From Archaeoglobus sp. JdFR-27 (lineage in GTDB: Archaea > Halobacteriota > Archaeoglobi > Archaeoglobales > Archaeoglobaceae), in contig MTMO01000044.1 of the NCBI GenBank assembly GCA_002011235.1, positions 79,025-126,224 on the forward strand: a stretch of 47,200 nucleotides of DNA, in the 5' to 3' direction. The translations under genes were made by a program, and so were the position numbers. Shown here one piece after another: positions 18,937-28,800 of this stretch (positions within the stretch are counted from its first letter, which is position 1; each line of letters begins with the position of its first letter). The notes beneath the pieces were generated by a model, which saw nothing but the letters and a program-made list of their open reading frames with translations, did no database searches and was not told the DNA's origin.

Positions 18937-20501
18937 TCACTCGTTTAAATCCGTTTTGGAAATCTTCAAGAAATCTTCGCTTATATCGGATTTCACAAAC
19001 TCCAGAACGAATACACTGCCGTAAGGCTCGTTGTCTTCAACCCAAACCCTTCCCCCATATCTTTTCATCGTTTCTTTGACGAGGTAAAGTCCTAATCCCG
19101 ATCTTCCTGTTGTTTCACCTTTGAAGTTCTCTTCAAATATTAGCGTTTTAAGTTCATCAGGAACGCCTGGCCCGTTATCCGCAATTCTAACGTAAACCTT
19201 GTCGCTTTTTTCTATTACCATTACATCGATTTCAGGGATCTCCTTGTCATTATGGAAGATCGCATTTTGGATTATGTTATGGATTACAGAGTTTATTGCG
19301 CTATCTGCTTCAACGTAAATCCATTCTGGTATTTCGTAGGTTATTCTAGCTTCTCTGTTAAATTCCTCGACGACCTTCATCAATACCGCTGATAAATTAA
19401 TCCCAACAAGCTCTCCAACCTTGAGCATTTTTTCTATCTCTCTAGCATCTCTTATCGTTGATATAGCGTGACCAACCCTCTCGTCAAGTTTCTGAAGGAA
19501 TGTCTGTATATCTAACTCTTCTCCCTCCTTCACAAGGTCTGCATACATCTTTATTACAGCCAAATCATTTTGAATATCATGTCTTAAAATCTTGTTTAAA
19601 ACAGTCAAGTACTCATTCATAGACCTTATATTCCTCTCTGCTTCAATTATATCAGAAATATCTCTTGCTATTCCTTCTAACCTTTAAGCATACTTCTTTC
19701 CATCCAAGGCCACTCAATTATTTCCATTTCAACGATTTCACCTGATTTTTTCATTACCCTCACTCTAAACTTCTCTCTACTCCCTTTCAAAACGCTTTTG
19801 AATCTCTCTATCGTCGTCTCTCTATCTATTCTAGAGATGAGCTTTATTGACCTCCTTCCAAGTACCTCTTCTCTGCTGTATCCAAGAACTTGGATCTTAG
19901 GATTAACGTCGACGAACCTCTCTCTCACATCCAGCCTAAAGAGAATGTCATCGGCATTATCAAAGAACTTTTTATAGCTCGAAATGCTCTCCAGTTTCAC
20001 CATGTATTCAGAGAGCATCCTTTCAGGGACTTCAATTGAGGGGAGAGGTCTTCCTGAGTATGCATAGTAAAAAGCGAAAAGGGTAAAAGGATACAATTAT
20101 GATCGTCGGGTTAATTAAAAGAATTGAGCTATCTCTTTAATTCTCAGATATCTCCAAATCCTAGGATAAATGTAGGAACAGGCTGATATTACCGGTATCA
20201 CAGCAAAAAGCCTCAGAGGATCGGGGTTGTAGAAGATTCCCAGTCCCATGAAGTCTTTAAGGAAAACATAGAGATTCATCAAAAGAATGATCAAAGAGAA
20301 AATGGAGAACGAGAGGGAAAAATGCTTTAATTCACTTTCATTGCTGAGATAAACAATCAATGCTGTAAGAAAGATTATCCCAGGAATAAAAACTTGGAAA
20401 ATGAAGAATTTTATCAAGCCTATCTCTGGAATATAAAGTAAATTTATGATGAAAGTGATGAGTAGGGCAACAAACAATGAAATGTACATACGATCCGACA
20501 T
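18937..20501 (-). pseudogene. Membrane PAS histidine kinase, broken by frameshifts
   Basis: Three consecutive leftward pieces make one recognisable sensor kinase. Piece 1 (20501-20115) has four membrane helices. Piece 2 (about 20096-19677) finishes the membrane part and carries a PAS domain (FFDNADDILFRLDV ... VLGYSREEVLGRRS). Piece 3 (19620-18937) has the H-box LRHDIQNDL, N-box NIIQNAIFHN, G1 DNGPGVPD and G2 GRSGLGLYLV. Between 1 and 2 the third frame encodes ILLINPTIIIVS, the missing membrane helix, so two compensating frameshifts at T4 runs are likely. Between 2 and 3, at AAAGGTTAGAAGG, a one-base loss separates the PAS end from RLEGIARDISD, the normal PAS-kinase linker. The kinase core itself is intact. 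Sequencing error at homopolymers is the main alternative. Confidence 0.8.
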
Positions 20502-20610
20502 ACTTTAACAACTACTTGCCCAAGTATAAAAAAATTCTCCTTTTACTCATTATTATTATCATAGAAAACCCCACCGAAATATTCAAGTAACTGAGGTAAA
20601 AAAGAGGAAT

Positions 20611-21462
20611 ATGGACCTCAGGGCATTTTACGAGGTTATAAAACCTAAACAAACTACATTATTAATGATTACTTGCATAATATCTTTTCTTGTAGCTTCA
20701 GAGTTCTCTACAGATATTTTTTCATTTGTAAAAATGTTTCTAGCGGTTGTCCTAGCCATAGCAGGTACGACTGCTTTGAACATGTGGCTTGACAGAGATA
20801 TCGACATCCTTATGCCAAGAACGATGCTCAGGCCTGTTCCCTCGGGAAGGTTGCCACCCAAGGTATGTGCGATTTATGGAGGTAGTCTTGTCGCCATTGG
20901 AATTCTCATCGGGTATACCATAAATGTCCTTGTAGCCATCATCCTCTTCTTAGGCCTATTCTTTGATATCGTGATTTATACAGTAATGCTAAAAAGGAGA
21001 AATCCGTATTCGATCGTGCTAGGAGGTTTGGCTGGAGCCATGCCATCTTTCGCCGGCTGGACCGCTGCCAAGGGTTACTTCGATTTGGCCGGTGTTATTG
21101 TCTCAGCTATAATCCTACTCTGGATTCCCGCCCATATCTGGTACCTTTCAATGCACTTCGAAGAGGACTACAGGAAAGCAGGAATACCCATGCTGCCCCT
21201 CATCGTGGGAATGGAGAGGGCTTCCTGGGTTATAGTTTTTAGTGTTGGATTAATGCTCCTCATGGTATCTGCTCTCTTCTTTTTGCTACCCTTTGGACCT
21301 GCATATCTAATAACTGCAGTTATTATCACAGCATACTTCCTTTTCAAGGCTGTAAAATTTGCAAAATCTCCAAACAAGGTTGCTGCAAGGAGGATGTACA
21401 AACTCGCCAGCATGACTTTGGGAATAATATACTTTTCAATGATCCTAGGTGCATTGTGGTAG
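20611..21462 (+). CDS. cyoE: Protoheme IX farnesyltransferase (heme O synthase)
   Basis: UbiA-family polytopic prenyltransferase (283 aa, about eight helices) that attaches a farnesyl-type chain to heme. CyoE/CtaB signatures: NMWLDRDIDILMPRTMLRPV (first Asp-rich motif with the MxRTxxRP element) near residue 57 and WIPAHIWYLSMHFEEDYRKA followed by GIPMLP near 170. The MxRTxxRP element argues against the alternative, archaeal lipid DGGGP synthase. A modified heme implies a heme-copper or similar oxidase or other heme O/A protein elsewhere. It ends two bases before the next gene. Confidence 0.88.
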   Translation: MDLRAFYEVIKPKQTTLLMITCIISFLVASEFSTDIFSFVKMFLAVVLAIAGTTALNMWLDRDIDILMPRTMLRPVPSGRLPPKVCAIYGGSLVAIGILIGYTINVLVAIILFLGLFFDIVIYTVMLKRRNPYSIVLGGLAGAMPSFAGWTAAKGYFDLAGVIVSAIILLWIPAHIWYLSMHFEEDYRKAGIPMLPLIVGMERASWVIVFSVGLMLLMVSALFFLLPFGPAYLITAVIITAYFLFKAVKFAKSPNKVAARRMYKLASMTLGIIYFSMILGALW

Positions 21463-21463
21463 T

Positions 21464-21961
21464 ATGAAGGAAAAAGATCTTGAGAAAGTGAAAAAATTGA
21501 TTTTGAAGAGATGGCAGGATTCTTTATTTGGAGAGAACTTTCGTCCTGTGATAGAGGTTAGAGAATACCTCGAAAATTGTACAACAGGAATTGTTTCAGG
21601 GATTGTAAAACTATTTTCGGGAAAAAAAGCTGGTGAGTTAGAAAGAGCTCTTGATGATTTTATGCGATATCTCGCGACTGATAAAAACATTGGCCCAGGA
21701 CAGGCTGTTATGACTATTATAGACCTCAAAAACATAATCTACAATATCTTCCCCGATATGAGCTTGAAAGACTACAGGAAACTTGATAAAATCATAGATG
21801 ATGTTGCCTCTATGGCATTTGACATATATTCAGCTCTCAGAGAGGAAATATTTGAGCTGAGACTGATGGAGAAGGAAAAAGAAAAGAGAATGCTGGAAAG
21901 ATCGATTGAACTGACCCTTGAAAATCAAGAATTTTACGACAACATAAGGATAAGAAGATAA
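21464..21961 (+). CDS. RsbRD N-terminal-like sensor domain protein
   Basis: From ATG 21464 (165 aa); an upstream GTG overlapping cyoE is less likely because it would place the start inside the preceding gene. Nearly all-helical: LEKVKKLILKRWQDSLFG, a central GPGQAVMTIIDLKNIIYNIF and a C-terminal coiled coil rich in Glu/Lys/Arg (LRLMEKEKEKRMLERS). This is the pattern of RsbRD_N domains, which form helical bundles in stress and kinase regulators. Here it stands alone without STAS or kinase domain. Immediate downstream position to heme O synthase suggests a common transcript. Confidence 0.6.
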   Translation: MKEKDLEKVKKLILKRWQDSLFGENFRPVIEVREYLENCTTGIVSGIVKLFSGKKAGELERALDDFMRYLATDKNIGPGQAVMTIIDLKNIIYNIFPDMSLKDYRKLDKIIDDVASMAFDIYSALREEIFELRLMEKEKEKRMLERSIELTLENQEFYDNIRIRR

Positions 21962-22013
21962 CGTAATATAGCTATAACCGATATTTTGGTTAAATTAAGG
22001 TAGTTGATAACCT

Positions 22014-22538
22014 ATGAAAAGGATTATTGCAATTTCAGATACCCACATGGAAGAATGGATGCCAATGCTAAAACTTGAAGAGTTAATGGAAAAGGCAGAT
22101 TTGGTAACACATTGCGGTGACTTTCACACTTATGAAGTTTATAAAGAAATAAAAAAGGAATGTGAACTAAAGGCAGTTTTTGGAAATGCAGATGACATAG
22201 AAATCAAAAAAGAGCTACCAGAGGTTGAAAAGTTTAATTTAGAGAGACTAAAAATTGGATTGATTCATCAAGGGAATTACCTTAACGATTTTTATGACCT
22301 CGGATACAAAGCAAAAGAGTTGGGTGTTGATATCCTTATTTTTGGCCATATACATAGATTTGCTCTGGAAAAGATAGGGAATACCCTACTAATTTCTCCC
22401 GGAAGTCCAACAAATCCAAGATTATCAATAGCAAGCTGTGCAGAGATATTGATCGATGGTAGCAGGGTCGATGTTGAGATGAAAATAGTTCAAGAAAAAT
22501 TTTGTGGAATGGAAACAATGACAAGGGTGAAAAGATGA
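22014..22538 (+). CDS. YfcE/MJ0936-type metallophosphoesterase
   Basis: Calcineurin-like phosphodiesterase (174 aa). Dinuclear-metal ligands: ISDTH near residues 7-11, CGD near 34-36, GNADD near 58-62, and FGHIHRF near 111-117; SPGSPTNPR near 128 is the typical end motif. Physiological substrate unknown; relatives act on cyclic nucleotides or phosphodiesters. The ATGA overlap with the MoaE-fusion gene downstream means they are translationally coupled. Confidence 0.93.
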   Translation: MKRIIAISDTHMEEWMPMLKLEELMEKADLVTHCGDFHTYEVYKEIKKECELKAVFGNADDIEIKKELPEVEKFNLERLKIGLIHQGNYLNDFYDLGYKAKELGVDILIFGHIHRFALEKIGNTLLISPGSPTNPRLSIASCAEILIDGSRVDVEMKIVQEKFCGMETMTRVKR

Positions 22539-23176
22539 GGGTATATTTTGCTTCTGATTTAGATTTTAAGGGAAAATTAGAGGAAAAGACCGTTTTTTTG
22601 AAAGAAGTGGACGGAAAGATAGTCTGTGAATCTGATACTCTTAGCCTTACAACTTCCCATAACTTAAGGGAAGTACTGCAGGCTCTTGCTAATCTTGGCT
22701 ATAAATCAGTCGTTTTGGACGTGGACAAAAATAAAGTTCCTCAAATGTTTAGAGGAGAACTAAAAACACTTCCAGAACTCATAGACGAGGTAAAAAAGGA
22801 AAAAAACTCAGAATTTTGCGGAGCAATAGGTGTTTTTATAGGCTTTGTCAGGAAGTTTTCGGATAAAAAAGAAGTTATAAGGCTGGAATACGAGGTTTAC
22901 GAACCTGTTTTTTCAGAAAAAATAAAGGAGATTGAAAGAAGGCTAAAAAATTATCCTGGGGTTGAGGGGGTTAAAATATTTCATAAAACTGGGATGCTCA
23001 AGCCGGGAGAGGACATAGTTTATGTCGTAATTATGGGAAGACATAGAAAAGATTTGTGGAAACCTCTAGCTGATAGCATGGAAATCGTCAAAAAAGAACT
23101 CCCAGTCTGGAAAAAAGAAGTTTACATGGATGGGGAAGTTTGGGTTCATGATATCGAGAAAGAGTATAAGAAATAA
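22535..23176 (+). CDS. moaE: Molybdopterin synthase catalytic subunit (MoaE) with an extra N-terminal domain
   Basis: Start ATG 22535 is supported by GGTGA with a four-base spacer and by an ATGA overlap with the phosphoesterase stop; earlier in-frame ATG lacks an RBS. The last ~125 residues are a MoaE domain: CGAIGVFIGFVRKF, LEYEVYEPVFSE, HKTGMLKPGE, GRHRKDLWKP and PVWKKEVYMDGEVW, the last holding the active-site lysines. The first ~85 residues (MRVYFASDLDFKGKLEEK onward) are not MoaD: no C-terminal Gly-Gly tail is present. MoaE with MoaD inserts sulfur into precursor Z to form molybdopterin for molybdenum/tungsten enzymes. A partner MoaD is not in the window. Confidence 0.9.
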   Translation: MRVYFASDLDFKGKLEEKTVFLKEVDGKIVCESDTLSLTTSHNLREVLQALANLGYKSVVLDVDKNKVPQMFRGELKTLPELIDEVKKEKNSEFCGAIGVFIGFVRKFSDKKEVIRLEYEVYEPVFSEKIKEIERRLKNYPGVEGVKIFHKTGMLKPGEDIVYVVIMGRHRKDLWKPLADSMEIVKKELPVWKKEVYMDGEVWVHDIEKEYKK

Positions 23177-23226
23177 CGAAACGACAAGTATTAAAAGGAA
23201 GCATAGGTGGGGTGTTTATGGGCTTA

Positions 23227-23301
23227 TAGCGGGGCGTGGATTTGAACCACGGATCTGCGGGTTATGAGCCCGCCGGGATTACCTGGCTACCCCACCCCGC
23301 T
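23227..23301 (-). tRNA. Initiator tRNA-Met (anticodon CAT)
   Basis: On the minus strand the acceptor arms AGCGGGG (23301-23295) and CCCCGCT (23234-23228) give the archaeal initiator A1-U72 pair. The anticodon stem GCGGG/CCCGC ends in three G-C pairs around the loop CTCATAA (anticodon CAT), the initiator hallmark. The T arm CGTGG-TTCAAAT-CCACG is intact. Discriminator A at 23227; CCA is not encoded. Confidence 0.96.
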
Positions 23302-23323
23302 TCGTAGAAAAAATGGCCATTAG

Positions 23324-23340
23324 GTTATTTAAATTTTCGG
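23324..23340 (-). promoter_or_regulatory. BRE/TATA promoter of the initiator tRNA
   Basis: Minus-strand CCGAAAATTTAAATAAC combines a BRE (CCGAAAA) with a TATA box (TTTAAATAA) centred about 28 bases upstream of the tRNA 5' end. Confidence 0.7.
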
Positions 23341-23355
23341 ATGGGGTAAGATTAT

Positions 23356-23778
23356 CTAAAACCTCTCCTCTCTAAAGGCGGTTATAAGTTTTACTGAGGT
23401 TACTCCTTTTAAGGAATTAAGCCTGCCAACCATCTTCTTTATCTTCGACATGTCACCTCTAACAGTTATCATCTCCAAACAGTTCTCTTCATCGAGGTGT
23501 ATATGCATGGTTGTCGTTATTATTTCGTTAAAGTCATGCTGAAGAGAGATTATCATATCCGTGACTCCTTTGAAATTGTGGTCGTAGATAACACTCACAA
23601 CCCCGATTACTTCTCCACTTTCCCTCTCAAGCCATCGAAATTCGTTTATGTACATTCTGATTGCATCCCTTATGGCTTCTGAACGAGAAGAATAGCCCCT
23701 CGACCTTATAATGGAATCAAACTCGTTGAGGAGGTTTTTAGGAAGGCTAACACCGATCCTAGTAATACTGTCCTCCAT
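23356..23778 (-). CDS. nikR: NikR-family nickel-responsive regulator
   Basis: Ribbon-helix-helix DNA-binding domain at residues 1-50 ([20 protein letters not shown] ... [11 protein letters not shown]) and a C-terminal ACT-like nickel domain. The four square-planar nickel ligands are all present: His81 in LQHDF, His92 and His94 in MHIH, and Cys100 in NCLE. With 140 aa it is standard size. NikR represses nickel uptake genes when nickel is bound; no nickel transporter is seen in the window. No operon partner. Confidence 0.95.
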   Translation of the reverse strand: MEDSITRIGVSLPKNLLNEFDSIIRSRGYSSRSEAIRDAIRMYINEFRWLERESGEVIGVVSVIYDHNFKGVTDMIISLQHDFNEIITTTMHIHLDEENCLEMITVRGDMSKIKKMVGRLNSLKGVTSVKLITAFREERF

Positions 23779-23911
23779 GCAATGAGTCTTATTCTACCAT
23801 ATAAAAAACTTTTTAAAAAACAGAAAAAGTAAAATAAAATAGGGAACTGTCTGAAAACTCTAAAATCACTCTTTGTCGTTCTATTCAGTCCAATAATCTA
23901 TCCCAGATCCA

Positions 23912-24169
23912 TTATTCCTGTTCTCTATACGCACTTAAAATTGCATTTACAATTTTTTCTCTCGCCTCTTTGCTAGCAGGATGGAAGATATCTTGGAAGG
24001 TACCATCTTTGGCTTTCCTACTGGGCATACTAACCCAGAGGCCGTTTTCCCCTTCCAAAACCTTCAACCCTTTCACGATAAATTCATTATCTAAGGAGAC
24101 CGTGGCATAAGCCTTTACAGCCCCCTCCGTTTTCGGCTTATATATCCTCACTTCAGTTATTTCTACCAA
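23912..24169 (-). CDS. spoVG: SpoVG family nucleic-acid-binding protein
   Basis: An 85-residue protein matching SpoVG along its full length: ITEVRIYKP, VKAYATVSLDNEFIVKGLKV, then GLWVSMPSRKAKDGTFQDIF and a final helix. Bacterial SpoVG binds DNA/RNA and affects many regulons; an archaeal function is not established. Translation appears to start at TTG 24169 (no ATG in reach): a strong AGGAGG lies about 9 bases upstream on the minus strand. A TATA box is visible at the right distance. Confidence 0.9.
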   Translation of the reverse strand: MVEITEVRIYKPKTEGAVKAYATVSLDNEFIVKGLKVLEGENGLWVSMPSRKAKDGTFQDIFHPASKEAREKIVNAILSAYREQE

Positions 24170-24216
24170 GACAAACTCCTCCTGTTCGGTTTGATTTCCA
24201 GCAATTTCTTTCCAAG

Positions 24217-24226
24217 CTATATAAAG
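24217..24226 (-). promoter_or_regulatory. TATA box of spoVG
   Basis: Minus-strand CTTTATATAGC about 50 bases before the TTG start, leaving room for a roughly 25-base leader that includes AGGAGG. Confidence 0.55.
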
Positions 24227-24305
24227 TTTGCTGTGTTCTGGTATCTGTGCTCAGACTTTGCAAACGTGCTGATGTAAAAGCAATTCGTCTTAAACTCCAA
24301 CCATT

Positions 24306-25076
24306 TTAAACTCTGAAAAATTCTTTTGCATTTTTAAAAGCGAGTTGCTTCACAATTTCAGCGTCAACATCATTCTCAACAAGATACGTAATTGCTCGAA
24401 CGGTTGATAGGTAGTCAAGAGAGGTAAATCCCGTATCGCTATTGATCATAAGTTTATCTGGGCCGAATTTTGTGATTATTTCAAAAACATCTCTTTCCGA
24501 AAGCTTTCCCTCTTCAACAGTTAACCCAGCATGATAACCTCTGCTTAAAATCTCTGAGGCGGTTTCTAGACCCACATGATCAATAACAGCCAATTCCTCT
24601 GGAAACTGAAGCATATCAAGAATATCTAAGATTTTTTGAGTGATTTCATTTTTGTTTCTCCTAGGTGTGTGTATAATACACGGAATATCGAGCTTTTTTG
24701 CCAAATTAAGATGGACTTTCAAAACCTCTATCTCAATTTCCTCGGCTGTTTCCAAACCTATCTCTCCAAAGATTTTAGGCTGGGATTCTTCGAGAAAATC
24801 AATTACCTCCTGCCAGTTTCCAGGTATGCACCTCGGATGGATACCAAAGGCAGGCACAACTTTCAACCCGGCCTTTTCCCCTCTGTAAGTCTCAAACTCT
24901 TCAAGCTTCCGAAAAAGATCAATGAGAGTTCCCGGATATCGTGGTTTAACAGGATAGAAGGCACAGGAGTTTACTGTTTTGATTCCAGAATCTGACATTT
25001 CAGAAAGCTCTTTCTGACTCCTTCCTTCTGAATGAATATGGGAATCGTATATCTCGTATATTTCGTAAAGCTCCAT
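24306..25076 (-). CDS. TatD-related metal-dependent hydrolase
   Basis: TIM-barrel amidohydrolase-like protein (256 aa). Metal ligands: DSHIH near residues 11-15, FGEIGLE near 100-106 (Glu), IIHTPRR near 133 (His), VIDHVG near 163 (His) and MINSDTGF near 209 (Asp). The set matches TatD-type deoxyribonuclease/phosphohydrolases but the N-terminus and middle are divergent, so nuclease activity is not certain. Divergent from the metallo-beta-lactamase gene, sharing a short promoter region. Confidence 0.85.
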   Translation of the reverse strand: MELYEIYEIYDSHIHSEGRSQKELSEMSDSGIKTVNSCAFYPVKPRYPGTLIDLFRKLEEFETYRGEKAGLKVVPAFGIHPRCIPGNWQEVIDFLEESQPKIFGEIGLETAEEIEIEVLKVHLNLAKKLDIPCIIHTPRRNKNEITQKILDILDMLQFPEELAVIDHVGLETASEILSRGYHAGLTVEEGKLSERDVFEIITKFGPDKLMINSDTGFTSLDYLSTVRAITYLVENDVDAEIVKQLAFKNAKEFFRV

Positions 25077-25115
25077 AGAAAAATGTAAATTTAATTGCTA
25101 ATAAAGTTTAGGCAT

Positions 25116-25751
25116 ATGAGAATGTTTAAAGGGCTTTACGCTTACGTCTGGGGAACTGCCTTTCTAGATTCATCGAATTCTTATATAATAAAGGATGATA
25201 CCAACATAATAATCGATCCGGGATGTTACAAAAGCTTCACAAACCTCTTTGGGCTGATGAGAAACGATAAGATAGAACTATCAGATATAGATGTCGTTTT
25301 AAACACCCATCTGCACAAAGATCACTGTGAATCGAACACCATTTTTTTGAAAAAAGGAGCGTTGCTTGCTTTCCACGAACTCGAGAAGGATTCTGCCTGC
25401 TACAACTTCACTCCCGACCTACCAATCTCTAATCTAAAATTCTACAATACAGGAAAATTCAATCTCGAACTCATTCACACCCCTGGCCATACTCCTGGAA
25501 GTATCTCGATATACATCGATGAATTCAGCACAACAATTACTGGAGACCTAATTTTTGAGAGTGGAGTTCCTGGAAGGACCGATCTTTTTGGCGGTAACAC
25601 CAAAAGCATTCTAAAATCCCTTGAAAAAATCCAGTCTCTCGATTCAGACTACATTCTACCCGGTCATGGAAGGATTTTGAACGGGAAAAGTGGTATTCGA
25701 GAGCTTTTCGAAAAGGCCATTCAGATTATAGCCACCAAAAACTCCGACTGA
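25116..25751 (+). CDS. Metallo-beta-lactamase fold hydrolase
   Basis: I use ATG 25116 (211 aa); a TTG seven codons upstream is unlikely. Zinc motif THLHKDH (HxHxDH) near residues 65-70, then HTPGHTPGS (third metal His) near 127, TGDLIF (bridging Asp) near 150 and LPGHGR (last His) near 185. Layout is that of glyoxalase II/flavodiiron-type small hydrolases; the substrate is probably a thioester or phosphodiester but cannot be told. Divergent from the TatD-like gene. Confidence 0.88.
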   Translation: MRMFKGLYAYVWGTAFLDSSNSYIIKDDTNIIIDPGCYKSFTNLFGLMRNDKIELSDIDVVLNTHLHKDHCESNTIFLKKGALLAFHELEKDSACYNFTPDLPISNLKFYNTGKFNLELIHTPGHTPGSISIYIDEFSTTITGDLIFESGVPGRTDLFGGNTKSILKSLEKIQSLDSDYILPGHGRILNGKSGIRELFEKAIQIIATKNSD

Positions 25752-25858
25752 AAAATTTCATTATTTTTCATTAGGTTACCATTTTTAATAATAACCATTA
25801 GGAGATAACTTTCACAACATCCAGAAATGTTATCTTTCATTCCCATCAGTCTTCACTA

Positions 25859-28800
25859 ATGAACACAACTCTTGACAAGTTTTTTCCATTGTTCCTTAAA
25901 AAAGATTCAGAGAACAAGATCGACATAAGATTTTTCCGAGAAATAAACGAGTATCACTCTAGTTTACTTAAAAAAGTCGAAGAAGTATATTCAATAGCAG
26001 AAAAAGCCAGAAAAAAAGGGCTAGACCCTGAGAAAAAAGTCGAGATACCCGTTGCAAGAAACATGCCGGAAAGGGTTGAGAAATTACTCAACCTCCCCGG
26101 GATATCAAATTTGATACATGAACTCGAGGAAAAAGGTGTTAGCAGAGAGAAGATATGTTTTATAGTTGCAGAAGAGCTTATGAAAGGAAAATTCGGCGAA
26201 TTCAGTGTCGAAGAGGCGATGGATAGGGCTGTAAGGGCTTCGGTTGCAATTCTTACAGAAGGTGTGGTTGCTGCTCCGATAGAAGGGATAGCCCGTGTTA
26301 ATCTTGGAAGAAATTACGATGATACAAAATACCTGAGGATATACTATGCCGGACCTATCAGAAGCGCCGGTGGTACAGCTCAAGTGATTTCAGTTCTCGT
26401 TGGAGACTACGTAAGAAGGCTCGCCGGATTGAATCGGTTCATCCCTACAGAGGATGAAATTCTCAGATACATCGAGGAGATTCCGCTTTACAAAAAGGTT
26501 GCTAACCTCCAGTATCTTCCATCCGATGATGAGATACGATTGATTGTCTCGAAATGTCCCGTTTGTATCGATGGAGAACCAACAGAGGATGTCGAGGTCT
26601 CTGGCCATAGGGATCTCGATAGAATAGAAACGAATAGAGTTAGAGGGGGTATGGCTTTAGTTATCGCTGAAGGTATAGCTCTCAAAGCTCCAAAGCTGAA
26701 AAAGATCGTTGAAGAGCTAAAAATCGATGGGTGGGATTGGCTTGACAAGCTCGTGAACAAAGGATCTACAAGCGATGAGATAAGCGTCGCACCCACAGAC
26801 AAGTATCTAACCGATATCGTAGCTGGAAGACCTGTTTTCAGCCACCCTTCTAGGAAAGGTGGTTTCAGGTTGAGATATGGCAGGGCGAGAAACTCTGGAT
26901 TTGCAACGGTAGGAATCAATCCCGCTGTGATGGCCATTACCGGAGATTTCATCGCAGTTGGAACTCAGCTTAAGATCGAGAGACCTGGAAAAGCAGGAGG
27001 GGTTGTGCCTGTAACTTCCATAGATGGGCCAACTGTAAGACTGAAGAACGGGGATGTTGTAAAGATAAATTCCGAAAAAACTGCCTATCTCTACAGGGAG
27101 CAGGTTGATGCGATTCTTGATCTTGGTGAAATTCTGATTAACTTCGGAGACTTCTTAGAGAACAACCACCCGCTACTTCCAGCCTCCTATACCTACGAAT
27201 GGTGGTTGGAAGAGGTGGAAAAAATTCTTCCGCCGGGGGATTATCATGGTATAGATGAGGAAAAGGCAATAAAATTATGCGATGAGTATGGCATTCCTTT
27301 ACATCCCGATCATACATATTTATGGCATGACATAACGCTGGATGAACTCCGATACCTCAGAGATTTCATATCAAACGAGGGAAAGATTGAAGGTAAATAC
27401 GGGAAAAGCACTCTTGTAGTTCCTAAAGATTCAAAAACGAAGGAGATCTTGGAAAAGATCCTACTTGAGCATAAGGTAAGGGATGGTTTTATAGTTATTG
27501 GAAAATGGAGAGTTTTGGTCAGGTGTTTGGGCTTAGATAACGATCTTAGCATAGTAAAAGAGATCAAACCAGAAAAAGACGTCCTCGAGAACATAAGATA
27601 CATCTCCGGGCTAGATGTTAGAGTAAAGGCTCCAACACAAATTGGAGCAAGAATGGGGAGACCTGAGAAAGCTAAAGAAAGAAAGATGAGTCCTCCTCCC
27701 CATTTTCTTTTCCCTCTAGGTCAAAGTGGAGGTAAAACTAGAGACTTAAAGAATTCTATTAACTTTACGAGCAGCTATAATTCCACAAAGGGGGAGATAG
27801 TTGTAGATGCTGCGGTAAAAATCTGCGAGAAATGTGGAGAAGAGACAATCTGGACAAGATGTGATTGTGGAGGAGAAGCGAGGCAAGCTTTCTATTGTCC
27901 TAGGTGTAGAATTAAGACCGATAACCAAAGCTGCCCTAGTTGTGGAGGCGAGGCACAAGGTTTCAGAAAAAAGAAGATTAACGTAAGGCGACTTTATGAG
28001 GAGGCCCTTGAAAAACTTAATGAAAGGGATGTTAAATCACCCATAAAAGGTGTTCTTGGTTTAACAAACAAAAACAAGATTTGTGAGAGAATAGAAAAAG
28101 GAATATTAAGGACAAAACACGATGTTTTTGTTTTCAAAGACGGAACGATAAGATACGACATGACTGATCTACCTTTGACTCACTTCAAACCCTCGGAGAT
28201 AGGGGTTAGTGTTGAAAAACTCAAAGAGTTGGGCTATAATTTTGACTACAAGGGGAATCCACTAACGAGCGAGGATCAAATAGTCGAACTCAAACCCCAA
28301 GATATAATCTTAGCAAAGGATGCTGCAAATTACATGCTGAGGGTTGCGAATTTTGTAGATGAACTCCTCACAAAGTTCTATGGACTTGAGGCTTTTTACA
28401 AAGCAAGAAAGATTGATGATCTAATTGGCCATCTCGTTATCGGTTTGGCTCCGCATACATCTGCTGGAGTATTAGGAAGAATTATAGGTTTCTCAGATGT
28501 TCTCGCAGGTTATGCACATCCATACTTCCATGCGGCTAAGAGAAGAAACTGTGACGGAGATGAAGATTGTATCATGCTCTTGCTTGATGGACTACTGAAT
28601 TTCTCGAGACATTTCCTACCAGAAAAGAGGGGAGGCCAGATGGATGCTCCCCTTGTTCTGACAACCATTCTGGATCCAAGAGAAGTTGATAGCGAAATCC
28701 ACAATATGGATATTGTCGAAAGGTACCCTCTCGCTTTTTACCATGCAACCCTTAATTACTCAAGCCCAAAAGAGCTGGTTGGAAAGATTGAAAGGGTCGA

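Noticed and set aside
20611-21462. Digeranylgeranylglyceryl phosphate synthase as the identity of the UbiA-family gene
   Set aside because: The MxRTxxRP element after the first Asp motif and the DYRKAGIPMLP segment are those of heme O synthase.
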